From positions 496,001 through 560,000 of the forward strand of contig NZ_CP126981.1 of the NCBI RefSeq assembly GCF_030252325.1: DNA of 64,000 nt. Direction: 5' to 3'. How positions within the stretch are numbered: position 1 is the first letter of the stretch; each line of letters starts with the position of its first letter. Both the position numbers and the translations under genes were made by a program. Origin of the DNA: Candidatus Mycobacterium wuenschmannii. GTDB lineage: Bacteria > Actinomycetota > Actinomycetes > Mycobacteriales > Mycobacteriaceae. The notes beneath the pieces are model-generated. The model was not told the DNA's origin. It did no database searches and was given only the letters and a program-made list of their open reading frames with translations. This document shows, one piece after another, positions 1 through 7,931 of this stretch.

Positions 1-221
1 CCCGTCAACGCTGCGACGCGACCTGGGGTGTCGGCCTGACCGGCGTCGCCGGGCCGGAACCGCACGGCGGGCACGACGTGGGCACGGTGTTCATGGGTTT
101 GGCCGGTCCGGTCGACACCAAGGTCGTCGAGCTGCGGCTATCCGGATCGCGGTGGGACATCAGACTCGCCGCCGTGCGCGAGTCGATCACCCGGCTGCGT
201 GCCCTGATCGCCGCGCCGTAG
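1..221 (+). CDS. cinA: CinA-family protein, C-terminal end (partial)
   Basis: Only the last 72 residues are present, read from base 3 to the TAG at 219-221. The segment contains TGVAGP and the stretch DVGTVFMGLAG, which match the C-terminal nicotinamide-nucleotide amidase domain of CinA (competence/damage-inducible protein). That enzyme removes the amide from NMN in pyridine-nucleotide salvage. The gene lies just upstream of clgR, the order seen in other mycobacteria. The N-terminus is outside the window, so it cannot be said whether the molybdopterin-binding half is present. Confidence 0.8.
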   Translation, partial: RQRCDATWGVGLTGVAGPEPHGGHDVGTVFMGLAGPVDTKVVELRLSGSRWDIRLAAVRESITRLRALIAAP

Positions 222-227
222 TGCCCG

Positions 228-255
228 GGAACCATTCGCTGCGCCGTGCACGTTG
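228..255 (+). promoter_or_regulatory. SigE-type (ECF) promoter of the clgR operon
   Basis: GGAACC at 228-233 is followed by 17 bases and CGTTG at 251-255. This matches the -35/-10 pattern of mycobacterial SigE/SigH-type promoters. It overlaps the end of cinA and lies about 38 bases before the clgR start. SigE control of clgR-pspA is known in M. tuberculosis; here it is inferred from the motif. Confidence 0.55.
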
Positions 256-292
256 ACCTGTTGGACCACTGACCGGACCGAAGGAGAGCCCG

Positions 293-631
293 ATGCCGTC
301 ACTGCTGCGCGAAGTTCTCGGCGACGTACTGCGTGAAGCCCGCATCACCCAAGGCCGCACGCTGCGACAGGTCTCCGACACCGCGCGGGTGAGCCTCGGG
401 TACCTCTCGGAGGTCGAGCGCGGCCGCAAAGAGGCGTCCAGTGAGTTGCTCAGCGCGATCTGCGACGCGCTGGACGTTCCGCTTTCGCAGCTGCTCACCG
501 ACGCCAGCGAACAACTTGCCGGCCAGGAGTCGGTGCAGAAACGCGCCCACGCCGCCGCGCCGACTGCGGCCAACATCGACGTCAGCACCAAGGTCGTCAT
601 TCCGCCGGTCGCGTCGCTAGCTATTGCCTGA
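293..631 (+). CDS. clgR: ClgR, XRE-family transcriptional activator
   Basis: This 112-residue protein has an XRE helix-turn-helix at about residues 10-65, with [20 protein letters not shown] as the recognition region. In mycobacteria ClgR activates Clp protease genes, the psp operon it heads, and DNA-damage promoters of the RecA-NDp type. The ATG is preceded by AAGGAG at 281-286. The protein ends in a short hydrophobic alanine-terminated tail (VASLAIA), resembling the C-terminal degron that makes ClgR a Clp substrate. It is followed 63 bases later by pspA, so one stress operon is likely. Confidence 0.92.
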   Translation: MPSLLREVLGDVLREARITQGRTLRQVSDTARVSLGYLSEVERGRKEASSELLSAICDALDVPLSQLLTDASEQLAGQESVQKRAHAAAPTAANIDVSTKVVIPPVASLAIA

Positions 632-694
632 GTCAGGGGAGACGATAGGTTGGGCCTGACGGCAGACATCGACACACGAAGGCGGAGCTAACTG

Positions 695-1522
695 ATGGCC
701 AACCCGTTCGTCAAAGCGTGGAAATACGTCATGGCGCTGTTCAACGCGAAGATCGACGAGCACGCCGACCCCAAGGTGCAGATCCAGCAGGCCATCGAGG
801 AAGCGCAACGCCAGCACCAGGCGCTGACCCAACAGGCCGCGCAGGTGATCGGCAACCAGCGTCAGCTCGAGATGCGGCTCAACCGCCAGCTGGCCGACAT
901 CGAGAAGCTGCAGGTCAACGTCCGCCAGGCGGTCACGCTGGCCGACAAGGCCACGGCAGACGGTGACGCCGCCAAGGCCACCGAATACAACAACGCCGCC
1001 GAGGCGTTTGCCGCGCAGTTGGTGACCGCCGAGCAGAGCGTGGAAGACCTCAAGGTGCTGCACGACCAGGCGCTCGGCTCCGCCGCGCAGGCCAAGAAGG
1101 CGGTCGAGCAGAACGCAATGGTGCTGCAGCAGAAGATCGCCGAGCGCACCAAGCTGCTCAGCCAGCTCGAGCAGGCCAAGATGCAGGAGCAGGTCAGCAA
1201 GTCGCTGCGGTCGATGAGTGAGATCGCCGCGCCCGGCACCACGCCGAACCTCGATGAGGTCCGCGACAAGATCGAGCGCCGCTACGCCAACGCGCTCGGC
1301 CAGGCCGAGCTGGCCCAGAGTTCGGTACAGGGCCGGATGATCGAGGTCCAGCAAGCCGGTGTCGAGATGGCCGGTCACTCCCGCCTGGAGCAGATCCGGG
1401 CATCGATGCGTGGCGAGGCACTCCCGGCCGGCGGTGCGAGCGCAGCCGACCCGGCCGCCACCCCCGGCACACCCGCCGCGGCGCCGCAGGCCGCGCCCAC
1501 CGAAAAGCCTCTCGGCCAGTAG
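695..1522 (+). CDS. pspA: PspA / 35 kDa antigen, membrane-stress coiled-coil protein
   Basis: The 275-residue product starts [20 protein letters not shown], the amphipathic helix typical of PspA/IM30 proteins. It continues as an almost uninterrupted alpha-helical coiled coil rich in Q, A, E and K to about residue 235. The last 40 residues are an Ala/Pro-rich tail ([16 protein letters not shown]) not found in Gram-negative PspA. The family binds stressed inner membranes and, in mycobacteria, works with ClgR and PspM. A GGCGGAG ribosome-binding site precedes the ATG. It sits second in the clgR-pspA-pspM operon. Confidence 0.92.
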   Translation: MANPFVKAWKYVMALFNAKIDEHADPKVQIQQAIEEAQRQHQALTQQAAQVIGNQRQLEMRLNRQLADIEKLQVNVRQAVTLADKATADGDAAKATEYNNAAEAFAAQLVTAEQSVEDLKVLHDQALGSAAQAKKAVEQNAMVLQQKIAERTKLLSQLEQAKMQEQVSKSLRSMSEIAAPGTTPNLDEVRDKIERRYANALGQAELAQSSVQGRMIEVQQAGVEMAGHSRLEQIRASMRGEALPAGGASAADPAATPGTPAAAPQAAPTEKPLGQ

Positions 1523-1536
1523 GGGCGGGCAAGCGC

Positions 1537-2358
1537 ATGGCGGTGCCGTCCGAACGCAGCGGTCTCCTACGGAGCCTGCTGCTGCGCGGTCTCGACACGG
1601 CCAGCGACATCTCGGAGTTGGTGTTTCAAAAGATCAGCGCCGCAACCGATCCGCGGGAACGACAGCTACGACGCCGGCGTCGCGCGCTGCGCTGGGGGCT
1701 GATCTTCGCCGCCGGGACGGTGTTCTGGGCCGCGGTGACCGCGATCCTTGCGGCGTGGGGCTGGTTCGCACTGCTGCTGCAGATCACCGGGGGAGTCGCC
1801 GTCGCACAGGCGATGACCGCCACCCTGCTGCTGATCCGCTACCGCTGGCTGAAGGCCGATCCGCTGCCCGCCCAGCGGCCCACGAACATCCGGCGGCTGC
1901 CACCGCCGAGTTCGGCGGCGCGACCGGCGATGTACGCGCTCGGCGCTTCGGAGCGCGGCTTCTTCTCGTTGTTGGGGGTGATGGAACGCGGCAACATGTT
2001 GCCCGACACCGAGATTCGAGACCTGACCACCGCGGCCAAACAAAGCTCGGCCGCGATGGCGGCCACCGCCGCCGAAGTGGTGTCGATGGAGCGGGCGGCC
2101 CACGGGACCCCGCAATCGCGGTCGTACCTCGCGCCCACGATCAACGCGTTCACCGCGCAGTTGAGCGCCGGTGTCCGCCAGTACAACGAGATGGTCACCG
2201 CCGCGGCGCAACTGGTGTCGTCCGCGAACGCGGACTGCAATGCCGCACTTGCCGCATCGCGGCAGCGGTACCGCGACGAGCTCAGCGGTGCCACCGATCG
2301 GCTGATCGGCTGGGCGCAGGCGTTCGACGAACTCGGTCGCGCGCCGCGACGGGCGTAG
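1537..2358 (+). CDS. pspM: PspM-like membrane partner of PspA
   Basis: This 273-residue protein starts 14 bases after the pspA stop. Two adjacent hydrophobic segments at about residues 50-72 and 75-98 (LIFAAGTVFWAAVTAILAAW and the next hairpin) form a membrane hairpin; the rest is soluble and helical. Position and topology match Rv2743c (PspM), the membrane component that recruits PspA in M. tuberculosis. No enzyme motif is visible. The assignment rests on synteny and topology more than on recognisable motifs. Confidence 0.8.
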   Translation: MAVPSERSGLLRSLLLRGLDTASDISELVFQKISAATDPRERQLRRRRRALRWGLIFAAGTVFWAAVTAILAAWGWFALLLQITGGVAVAQAMTATLLLIRYRWLKADPLPAQRPTNIRRLPPPSSAARPAMYALGASERGFFSLLGVMERGNMLPDTEIRDLTTAAKQSSAAMAATAAEVVSMERAAHGTPQSRSYLAPTINAFTAQLSAGVRQYNEMVTAAAQLVSSANADCNAALAASRQRYRDELSGATDRLIGWAQAFDELGRAPRRA

Positions 2359-2364
2359 GTCGCG

Positions 2365-2754
2365 CTACTCGTCCCGCGGGCCGTAGCGCTCGATGTAGGA
2401 CCTACGCATTTGCTCTTCGCGTTTACTGCGTTGCGTGTCAACCAGTTTCGGGTCGAGCCCGTGTACCTGCAGCATGTGCCGGCGCCAGACTTTGTTCAGC
2501 GCATGCGAGAAATAGACGAACGGAATCAGGATCGGCAGCGTCATGCTCAGATGCACGTCCAGCGTCGTCGGAATCAGCCAGAACGGCGCGAGCACCAGCA
2601 CCGCCGGTACCGCGACCCGGCGCATCATCCGGCCCGTCGCGCCTTTACCGGTCAGGTCGTTGCGCACCCAGTCCCGCATCGAGTCGGGCAACTGCCCGCC
2701 GCAGCAGTACCGGATGAACTGAACGGCGTTAGGCCGGGAAGCGCTGTCGCTCAT
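2365..2754 (-). CDS. DUF5313-type small membrane protein
   Basis: A 129-residue protein with a cysteine pair near the N-terminus (RYCCGG), the RDWVRNDLTGKGA segment, two hydrophobic helices (about residues 47-68 and 70-88), then a basic C-terminal tail. This is the pattern of the mycobacterial DUF5313 family, whose function is unknown. It converges on pspM with a 6-base gap. Its start lies 4 bases beyond the stop of the epoxide-hydrolase-like gene, so the two are probably co-transcribed. Confidence 0.7.
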   Translation of the reverse strand: MSDSASRPNAVQFIRYCCGGQLPDSMRDWVRNDLTGKGATGRMMRRVAVPAVLVLAPFWLIPTTLDVHLSMTLPILIPFVYFSHALNKVWRRHMLQVHGLDPKLVDTQRSKREEQMRRSYIERYGPRDE

Positions 2755-2758
2755 CGCT

Positions 2759-3178
2759 CTACAGCGAGGCCCGCAGCGACGGGATCACCACGCCGGCGAG
2801 GCCGCGCAGGGTCGCCTTGAACATGTCGAAGAAATCGAAGTAGTCGCGCCACAGCGTGATCTGCCCGTCGTGCACCTCGAAGACGCCGCACACCCAGAAC
2901 TGCAGCCGCAGCGGCCCGAGGACGATCGCGTCGGTGCGCTCGTTGAGCACGGCGACGCCGTCGGCGGCGGTCCGGTGGATCTTCACCTCAAAGCCGCCGT
3001 CGCCCGTCGCCGAGAACAATTTCATTGCCCGGCGGCGGCCGTGGATGGTCGGCAATCCGACGTTCTCGTAGACGAGGTTTTCGGCCAGTCCGGCGCTGAC
3101 GGCGTCGAGGTCACCGTCCTGTAGTGCGTATAGGACGGTCTCCACAACGCGGGTGTTCTCGATGGTCTGCTCGGTCAT
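2759..3178 (-). CDS. Limonene-epoxide hydrolase-like (LEH fold) protein
   Basis: The 139-residue protein aligns by motif with the LEH/EphG family (Rv2740 in M. tuberculosis). Residues equivalent to the LEH catalytic set are present: Tyr37 and Asn39 (VYENVG), Arg81 and Asp83 (ERTD), and Asp112 (WRDYFD). These activate water to open epoxides, so an active hydrolase acting on a hydrophobic epoxide is likely; substrate unknown. The chosen ATG has TACGCT exactly six bases upstream, suggesting a leaderless mRNA. An extra upstream in-frame extension would cross the divergent promoter region and is unlikely. Confidence 0.8.
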   Translation of the reverse strand: MTEQTIENTRVVETVLYALQDGDLDAVSAGLAENLVYENVGLPTIHGRRRAMKLFSATGDGGFEVKIHRTAADGVAVLNERTDAIVLGPLRLQFWVCGVFEVHDGQITLWRDYFDFFDMFKATLRGLAGVVIPSLRASL

Positions 3179-3184
3179 GATCAC

Positions 3185-3190
3185 AGCGTA
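3185..3190 (-). promoter_or_regulatory. -10 element, leaderless geometry, LEH gene
   Basis: TACGCT on the minus strand lies six bases before the ATG at 3178. Confidence 0.5.
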
Positions 3191-3205
3191 GGCGAGTGGA
3201 GCCAT

Positions 3206-3266
3206 GTTGATTCTGCGTCCATGGCGCAAAAGTGCGAGTAGCGCACGCCTTGGACGCAGAGTCAAC
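3206..3266. repeat. 16-bp inverted repeat with a nested hairpin
   Basis: Bases 3206-3221 (GTTGATTCTGCGTCCA) and 3251-3266 (TGGACGCAGAGTCAAC) are inverted copies with one mismatch. The 29-base centre holds GTGCG-AGTAG-CGCAC as a second stem. It occupies the divergent gap between the LEH gene and the glycosyltransferase. It may be a REP-like dispersed palindrome or a regulatory cruciform. No second copy was noticed in this window. Confidence 0.75.
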
Positions 3267-3295
3267 GCTCACAGCCGCTGTGGCAGGGTAGGGCG

Positions 3296-4453
3296 ATGCG
3301 CGTCGCGGTGGTGGCCGGGCCGGATCCCGGGCACGCCTTTCCGGCGATCGCCCTGTGCCGGCGATTCCTGACTGCCGGCGACAGCCCGACGCTGCTGACC
3401 GGCACCGAGTGGCTGGACACGGCACGAGCGGTGGGCGTCGATGCGGTCGAGCTGGTCGGCCTCGACCCCACCGCGGACGACGACGACGGCGATGCCGGGG
3501 CGAAGATTCACCAGCGCGCGGCGCGGATGGCCGTGCTGAACCGCCCGCAGCTGCAGTCGATGGGGCTGGACCTGGTGGTCTCCGACGTCATCACCGCGTG
3601 CGGGGGGATGGCCGCGGAACTGCTGGGGATTCCGTGGGTCGAACTCGACCCGCATCCGCTCTACCGGCCGTCGGTGGGGCTGCCGCCGATCGGCAGCGGG
3701 CTGGCGCCCGGCACCGGGCTGCGCGGCCGATTGCGCGACGCCACGATGCGCAGGCTGACGGCGCGGTCGGTGCGCATCGGCGATCGGCAGCGCGCCCAGG
3801 TACGCACCGAAATCGGTTTGCCGGCAACTGATCCCGGACCGCTGAGGATGCTGATCGCGACCCTGCCCGCCCTGGAGGTGCCGCGGCCGGACTGGCCCGA
3901 GGACGCCGTGCTGGTGGGCCCGCTGCATTTCGAGCCGACCGAGCAGACGCTCGCGATCCCGCCGGGTTCGGGTCCGGTGGTCATGGTCGCGCCGTCGACC
4001 GCGACGACCGGCACGACGGGCATGGCCGAGACGGCATTGCAATGCCTGGGCCCCCTCGGCGTCCGCGTGGTGATCTCGCGACTCGGCGGTCCGGAGCTGA
4101 GCCTGCCGTCGTGGGCCGCCGCCGGGCTGGGCCGCCAAGACGATCTGCTCGCCCGCGCCGACGTGGCGATCTGTGGCGGCGGCCACGGCATCGTGGCCAA
4201 GGCGCTGCTGGCCGGCGTCCCGGTGGTGATGGTTCCCGGCGGCGGCGATCAGTGGGAGATCGCCAACCGCGTCGTGCGGCACGGCAGCGGGCGGCTGGTG
4301 CGCCCGTTGACAGCCGACGCGCTGGCCGAGGCGGTTGCCGATGTGCTGTCGGCACCCGGCTACCGCGACGCCGCCCGCCGTGCCGCGGCCGGGGCGGGCG
4401 ACGTGGCCGATCCGGTGCGGGTGTGCCATCAGGCGCTGGCGTCCGCCGGGTAG
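3296..4453 (+). CDS. GT1/MGT-type glycosyltransferase
   Basis: The 385-residue protein has the GT-B layout of UDP-glycosyltransferases. The N-terminal acceptor half begins MRVAVVAGPDPGHAFPAIAL. The C-terminal donor half contains CGGGHGIVAKALLAGVPVVM and PGGGDQWEIANRVV (about residues 294-330), equivalent to the sugar-nucleotide signature. It corresponds to Rv2739c by position. The acceptor is unknown; glycolipid or small-molecule transfer is a family-level guess. No signal peptide is seen, so it acts in the cytoplasm or at the membrane surface. Confidence 0.82.
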   Translation: MRVAVVAGPDPGHAFPAIALCRRFLTAGDSPTLLTGTEWLDTARAVGVDAVELVGLDPTADDDDGDAGAKIHQRAARMAVLNRPQLQSMGLDLVVSDVITACGGMAAELLGIPWVELDPHPLYRPSVGLPPIGSGLAPGTGLRGRLRDATMRRLTARSVRIGDRQRAQVRTEIGLPATDPGPLRMLIATLPALEVPRPDWPEDAVLVGPLHFEPTEQTLAIPPGSGPVVMVAPSTATTGTTGMAETALQCLGPLGVRVVISRLGGPELSLPSWAAAGLGRQDDLLARADVAICGGGHGIVAKALLAGVPVVMVPGGGDQWEIANRVVRHGSGRLVRPLTADALAEAVADVLSAPGYRDAARRAAAGAGDVADPVRVCHQALASAG

Positions 4454-4454
4454 G

Positions 4455-4460
4455 TAGCTT
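4455..4460 (+). promoter_or_regulatory. -10 element, leaderless geometry, DUF3046 gene
   Basis: TAGCTT is followed by six bases and the GTG at 4467. Confidence 0.5.
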
Positions 4461-4466
4461 GGCGGG

Positions 4467-4661
4467 GTGCGTCTGACGGAATTCAACGAACGGGTGACCC
4501 TGCGATTCGGCGCGACCTACGGCGCCTCGGTATTGGCCGATCACGTGCTGACCGGATTCGAGGGACGCACCGCCGAGCAGGCGATCGAGGCGGGGATCGA
4601 ACCGCGCGACGTCTGGCGGGCGCTGTGCTCCGACTTCGACGTGCCCCGCGAGCAGTGGTGA
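4467..4661 (+). CDS. DUF3046 protein
   Basis: A 64-residue acidic protein beginning MRLTEFNERVTLRFG and containing ADHVLTGFEGRTAEQAIEAG, the signature of DUF3046. The family is small, actinobacterial and usually found next to recA (Rv2738c in M. tuberculosis). Function unknown. The GTG start has no ribosome-binding site but has TAGCTT six bases upstream, fitting leaderless translation. The stop is one base from the convergent end of the STAND-like gene, where the cassette interrupts the usual DUF3046-recA neighbourhood. Confidence 0.85.
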   Translation: MRLTEFNERVTLRFGATYGASVLADHVLTGFEGRTAEQAIEAGIEPRDVWRALCSDFDVPREQW

Positions 4662-4662
4662 G

Positions 4663-5406
4663 CTACAGCGCGGCGATGATCGCGATCAACGCGACGATCA
4701 CGGCGGCGACCAGCGCCACCTGAAGTAGGCGGACGCGCCCGTTCAGCGCCATGGCCTGCTCGTGCGCCGCGGCAGCGCGTGTCTGCGCCGCGTCCAGTTG
4801 CTTCACCGCGGCGGCCAGCGCATCGTGGCTGTGTCGGGCCTCGTGCTCCAGGCGGATGTTCTCGTTGCGCCGCGACGCCTTCAGGTAGTCGCGGGTGTGT
4901 GCCACCTGATCGGCGAATTCGGTTGTGTCGGAGAGGGTTTCGGCATCGGCGAGACGGGTTCCGGACATCAGCCAGTTGGCGTGACGGTTCCCGGCCTCCC
5001 ATTCGGCGGCGTAACGCTGCAGGTCGTCGGCGGTGTTGAGGTTGTGCCGTCGCTCGCGCAGCCACGCGTGCAGCTCGGTCCAGTCGTGCAGCAGGCTCGC
5101 CTCGGCGACCTCGACGAAGACCTCGCCCACCTCGCCGCTGTCCCCGACGCCGCGCCGCTCCTTGACCAGGAGATGCTTGGCGACCAGCGCATCGATGAGT
5201 GGCTGCCCGGCTTCGGGAAGCTCGCTCCAGCGCGCGACCCGGTGTACGTACTGGTTGTCGCCGCCGATGGTGGCCAGCCGGGGGATGAATGCCTCCCGGA
5301 GCAGTTCGAGTTGACGCTCCCGCTCGGCGGGGTCGGCCGAGAGTACGTCGTCGACAATGGCGTCGACGATGCTCGGGCGTCCGTTCGGCTCCGGGAAATC
5401 AGCCAT
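4663..5406 (-). CDS. Tail-anchored protein resembling the C-terminal STAND (nSTAND1) region, without an NTPase domain
   Basis: The 247-residue product has a helical region like the winged-helix part of nSTAND1 proteins (about residues 30-104). It then has VAEASLLHDWTELHAWL (100-116), which mirrors the VAHEALLRxWPxLxxWL motif of those proteins. NWLMSGTRLADAE (144-156) mirrors their LLYRGARLAEA motif, and a helical ADQVAHTRDYLKASRR segment follows. A coiled coil (about 180-222) leads into a C-terminal membrane helix (227-247) that ends the protein. No Walker A or B motif and no WD40 or TPR repeats are present. The ATG overlaps the stop of the upstream XRE gene by 8 bases, so the two are translationally coupled. 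Function unknown; the family link is by eye. Confidence 0.6.
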   Translation of the reverse strand: MADFPEPNGRPSIVDAIVDDVLSADPAERERQLELLREAFIPRLATIGGDNQYVHRVARWSELPEAGQPLIDALVAKHLLVKERRGVGDSGEVGEVFVEVAEASLLHDWTELHAWLRERRHNLNTADDLQRYAAEWEAGNRHANWLMSGTRLADAETLSDTTEFADQVAHTRDYLKASRRNENIRLEHEARHSHDALAAAVKQLDAAQTRAAAAHEQAMALNGRVRLLQVALVAAVIVALIAIIAAL

Positions 5407-5953
5407 CAAGCGCGGCGATCAGAGCCTTGATCTTGGAGGTCTCCTCCGGGGTGGTCGGCTCACCGTTCTCGATGGCCTCGAGCAGGTCGGCGCGCAGCCC
5501 GACGCCGTTGGCCGCTTCCTGGATGGTCAGGTCGGCCCCGCGCCGGGCCGAATAGATCTGCTGGCCGAGGGAGGCGGACGGCGCGAGTGCGGCGCGCTTC
5601 ATCAGGGTCGCGTAGCTCCGGCGTGCCTGGCTCAGCGCCACGACGACCGAGGGGGTGGCACGGCTGCGGCTGGCCGCCAGCGACAGCGACGCCTCGAGCT
5701 TGCGCAGGCCGGTCAGGATGACATCGGCTCGTTTGACGAAGGTGTTGTCCTTCTGGTCGGGCAACGCCTCGATGGCCGCGTCGAACATGTGCATGGCCGC
5801 TTCGGCGGCGCCGACGATCGCCGGCGCCTCGCCGTCGTCCGGAGCCTTGGCGGCACCGTTCGACGCCACCGGCGGGGGAGTTGGGCGGTTGGCCTGCGGG
5901 TCGACCGGAGCGGTCGGCACGGCGTCGTCTACGGCGGGCTTCTTCTCAACCAT
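5399..5953 (-). CDS. XRE-type helix-turn-helix protein, partner of the STAND-like protein
   Basis: A 184-residue protein. Residues 1-50 are a Pro/Ala-rich disordered leader, 50-125 a helical region, and 129-184 an XRE-like helix-turn-helix (LGQQIYSARRGADLTIQEAA, then GVGLRADLLEAIENGE). It could bind DNA or act as an adaptor to the coupled downstream membrane protein. GGAAGG lies about 10 bases before the ATG. The pair is divergent from recA, sharing a 389-base gap, and is not part of the M. tuberculosis recA locus as I know it. Confidence 0.65.
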   Translation of the reverse strand: MVEKKPAVDDAVPTAPVDPQANRPTPPPVASNGAAKAPDDGEAPAIVGAAEAAMHMFDAAIEALPDQKDNTFVKRADVILTGLRKLEASLSLAASRSRATPSVVVALSQARRSYATLMKRAALAPSASLGQQIYSARRGADLTIQEAANGVGLRADLLEAIENGEPTTPEETSKIKALIAALDG

Positions 5954-6213
5954 TGCTTTCGGACCTTCCTGTATTCGCGGTCGACGACCTGCACGAAAGA
6001 TGTGCTGAAGCCCCGACCTTGCGCGACCTCGGTGTCGCCGGATCGGCGCGCCGACGGCGCCGGGTCCAGACCGGCCACAACCCTAAGGGGGCGCCGTTGG
6101 CCGATACAAGAACGCTGCATTGACACTCGGCTAATTGCTTACCCTGCCCGACTTCGCGAGCTCGACGCGGGTCGCCGCGCCGGAAACACGCCCGGCGGCG
6201 CGCCTGCTTGCTT

Positions 6214-6229
6214 TCGAACACCTGTTCGC
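6214..6229 (+). promoter_or_regulatory. SOS box (LexA operator) of recA
   Basis: TCGAACACCTGTTCGC keeps the GAAC-N4-GTTC core of the mycobacterial SOS box, with 3 of 16 positions off consensus. A TACTGT hexamer directly follows at 6230-6235, so LexA would sit over the promoter. Confidence 0.85.
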
Positions 6230-6259
6230 TACTGTGGTGATCGTTCGACAGATGCCGAC

Positions 6260-6282
6260 TTGTCGGAGGGCTGCTTTAACGT
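6260..6282 (+). promoter_or_regulatory. RecA-NDp-type (LexA-independent, ClgR-linked) promoter of recA
   Basis: TTGTCGGAG, eight bases, then TAACGT matches the RecA-NDp pattern tTGTCRgtg-N8-TAnnnT as I recall it. It lies downstream of the SOS box and about 60 bases before the recA start. In M. tuberculosis this promoter class is reported to need ClgR, which is encoded at 293-631. Confidence 0.7.
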
Positions 6283-6342
6283 CACGGCCAATCGACCAAC
6301 ACCGGTCACCGGAGAACAACGACTACACCGAGAGGTAGCACC

Positions 6343-7395
6343 ATGGCACAAGCCCCAGACCGCGAAAAGGCACTCGAACTGGCGATGGCCCAGATCGAGA
6401 AGAGTCACGGCAAAGGTTCGGTGATGCGCCTCGGAGACGAAGTGCGCCAACCGATTTCGGTCATCCCCACCGGATCCATTTCGCTGGACGTGGCTCTCGG
6501 CATCGGCGGACTGCCCCGCGGCCGCATCGTCGAGATCTACGGCCCGGAGTCGTCGGGTAAGACCACCGTCGCACTGCACGCGGTGGCCAACGCCCAAGCC
6601 GCCGGCGGCATCGCGGCGTTCATCGACGCCGAGCACGCGCTGGACCCCGACTACGCCGCCAGGCTGGGAGTCGACACCGACTCGCTGCTGGTCAGCCAGC
6701 CGGACACCGGTGAGCAGGCCCTCGAGATCGCAGACATGCTGATCCGCTCGGGCGCCCTGGACATCCTGGTCGTCGACTCGGTCGCCGCCCTGGTGCCGCG
6801 TGCGGAGATCGAGGGCGAAATGGGCGACAGCCACGTCGGCCTGCAGGCCCGGTTGATGAGCCAGGCGCTGCGGAAAATCACTGGCGCACTGAGCAACTCG
6901 GGCACCACGGCGATCTTCATCAACCAGCTGCGCGAGAAGATCGGCGTGATGTTCGGCTCGCCCGAAACCACCACGGGTGGAAAGGCGCTGAAGTTCTACT
7001 CGTCGGTGCGTCTGGACGTGCGGCGGATCGAGACGCTGAAGGACGGCACCGACGCGGTCGGTAACCGCACCCGGGTCAAGGTCGTCAAGAACAAGGTGTC
7101 GCCGCCGTTCAAGCAGGCCGAGTTCGACATCCTCTACGGCCGCGGCATCAGCCGCGAGGGCTCGCTCATCGACATGGGTGTGGACCAGGGCTTCGTCCGC
7201 AAGTCCGGGTCGTGGTTCACCTACGAGGGCGAGCAGTTGGGGCAGGGCAAGGAGAACGCCCGCAACTTCCTGCTGGAGAACGTCGACGTGGCCAACGAGA
7301 TCGAGAAGAAGATCAAGGAGAAGCTCGGCATCGGTGCCGTGCTGACCGACGAGCCCGCCAATGTCGAGCCCCTCCCCGCTCCCGTCGACTTCTGA
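6343..7395 (+). CDS. recA: RecA recombinase (no intein)
   Basis: This 350-residue protein is the standard RecA length. Walker A is GPESSGKTT at about residues 66-74, and [20 protein letters not shown] gives the Walker B region and loop L1. RecA forms ATP-dependent filaments on single-stranded DNA, catalyses strand exchange and triggers LexA self-cleavage. The site where M. tuberculosis RecA carries an intein (around [10 protein letters not shown]) is uninterrupted. GAGAGG precedes the ATG. recX overlaps its last 35 bases, which couples the two. Confidence 0.98.
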   Translation: MAQAPDREKALELAMAQIEKSHGKGSVMRLGDEVRQPISVIPTGSISLDVALGIGGLPRGRIVEIYGPESSGKTTVALHAVANAQAAGGIAAFIDAEHALDPDYAARLGVDTDSLLVSQPDTGEQALEIADMLIRSGALDILVVDSVAALVPRAEIEGEMGDSHVGLQARLMSQALRKITGALSNSGTTAIFINQLREKIGVMFGSPETTTGGKALKFYSSVRLDVRRIETLKDGTDAVGNRTRVKVVKNKVSPPFKQAEFDILYGRGISREGSLIDMGVDQGFVRKSGSWFTYEGEQLGQGKENARNFLLENVDVANEIEKKIKEKLGIGAVLTDEPANVEPLPAPVDF

Positions 7396-7888
7396 GCCAT
7401 CTCGCGACGAGCAGGCGCGGGCGTTGTGCCTGCGCCTGCTCACCGCGAGGGCCCGTAGCCGGGCCGAGTTGGCCGGCCAGCTGACCAAGCGCGGTTACCC
7501 CGACGATGTCAGCGACCGCGTGCTGGGCCGGCTCACCGAGGTCGGACTGCTCGACGATGTGGACTTCGCCGAGCAGTGGGTGCACTCGCGGCTGGCCAAT
7601 GCCGGAAAAGGCAAGCGGGCGTTGGCCGCTGAGCTGCACACCAAGGGCGTCGACAAAGAGGTGATCACCTCGGTGCTCGGCGGCATCAACCCCGCCGCCG
7701 AGCGCGGCAGGGCCGAAGAACTCGTCCGCAAGAAGCTCCGGCGCGAGAACCTCAGCGACGAGGCGGCCGACGCCCGGGTCACCCGCCGCCTGGTGGCGAT
7801 GCTCGCGCGCCGTGGTTTCAACCAGAGCATGGCCTTCGACGTGGTCAGCGTCGAGTTGGCGGGGGAGCGGGAGCGCCGTCGCGTCTAG
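7361..7888 (+). CDS. recX: RecX, RecA inhibitor
   Basis: A 175-residue basic protein with repeated three-helix RecX units: [20 protein letters not shown], then [17 protein letters not shown], then the [15 protein letters not shown] end. RecX binds in the groove of RecA filaments and limits strand exchange and ATPase activity. Its ATG lies inside recA, with a 35-base overlap in another frame, the same arrangement as in M. tuberculosis. Confidence 0.95.
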   Translation: MSSPSPLPSTSEPSRDEQARALCLRLLTARARSRAELAGQLTKRGYPDDVSDRVLGRLTEVGLLDDVDFAEQWVHSRLANAGKGKRALAAELHTKGVDKEVITSVLGGINPAAERGRAEELVRKKLRRENLSDEAADARVTRRLVAMLARRGFNQSMAFDVVSVELAGERERRRV

Positions 7889-7919
7889 GTCGGCCGAACG
7901 CCGCGACGTCACCCCGCCG

Positions 7920-7925
7920 TACCAT
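7920..7925 (+). promoter_or_regulatory. -10 element, leaderless geometry, miaB
   Basis: TACCAT is followed by six bases and the GTG at 7932, giving miaB its own likely leaderless start. Confidence 0.5.
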
Positions 7926-7931
7926 GGCCCA

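Larger units (their letters stand above)
5954..6342. other. Divergent intergenic region between the XRE gene and recA
   Basis: This 389-base gap holds the recA SOS box (6214-6229), a TACTGT -10 candidate at 6230-6235 and the RecA-NDp motif (6260-6282). The left part, nearer the XRE gene, shows no motif I recognise and no convincing open reading frame. Confidence 0.7.

Noticed and set aside
617..1378. Long open frame antisense to pspA
   Set aside because: It is a GC-rich shadow of the coiled-coil gene; no start signal, and the translation is low-complexity Leu/Val/Asp repeats.
3269..4486. 405-codon open frame antisense to the glycosyltransferase
   Set aside because: Antisense shadow in high-GC DNA; Arg/Pro/His-rich translation with no family motif.
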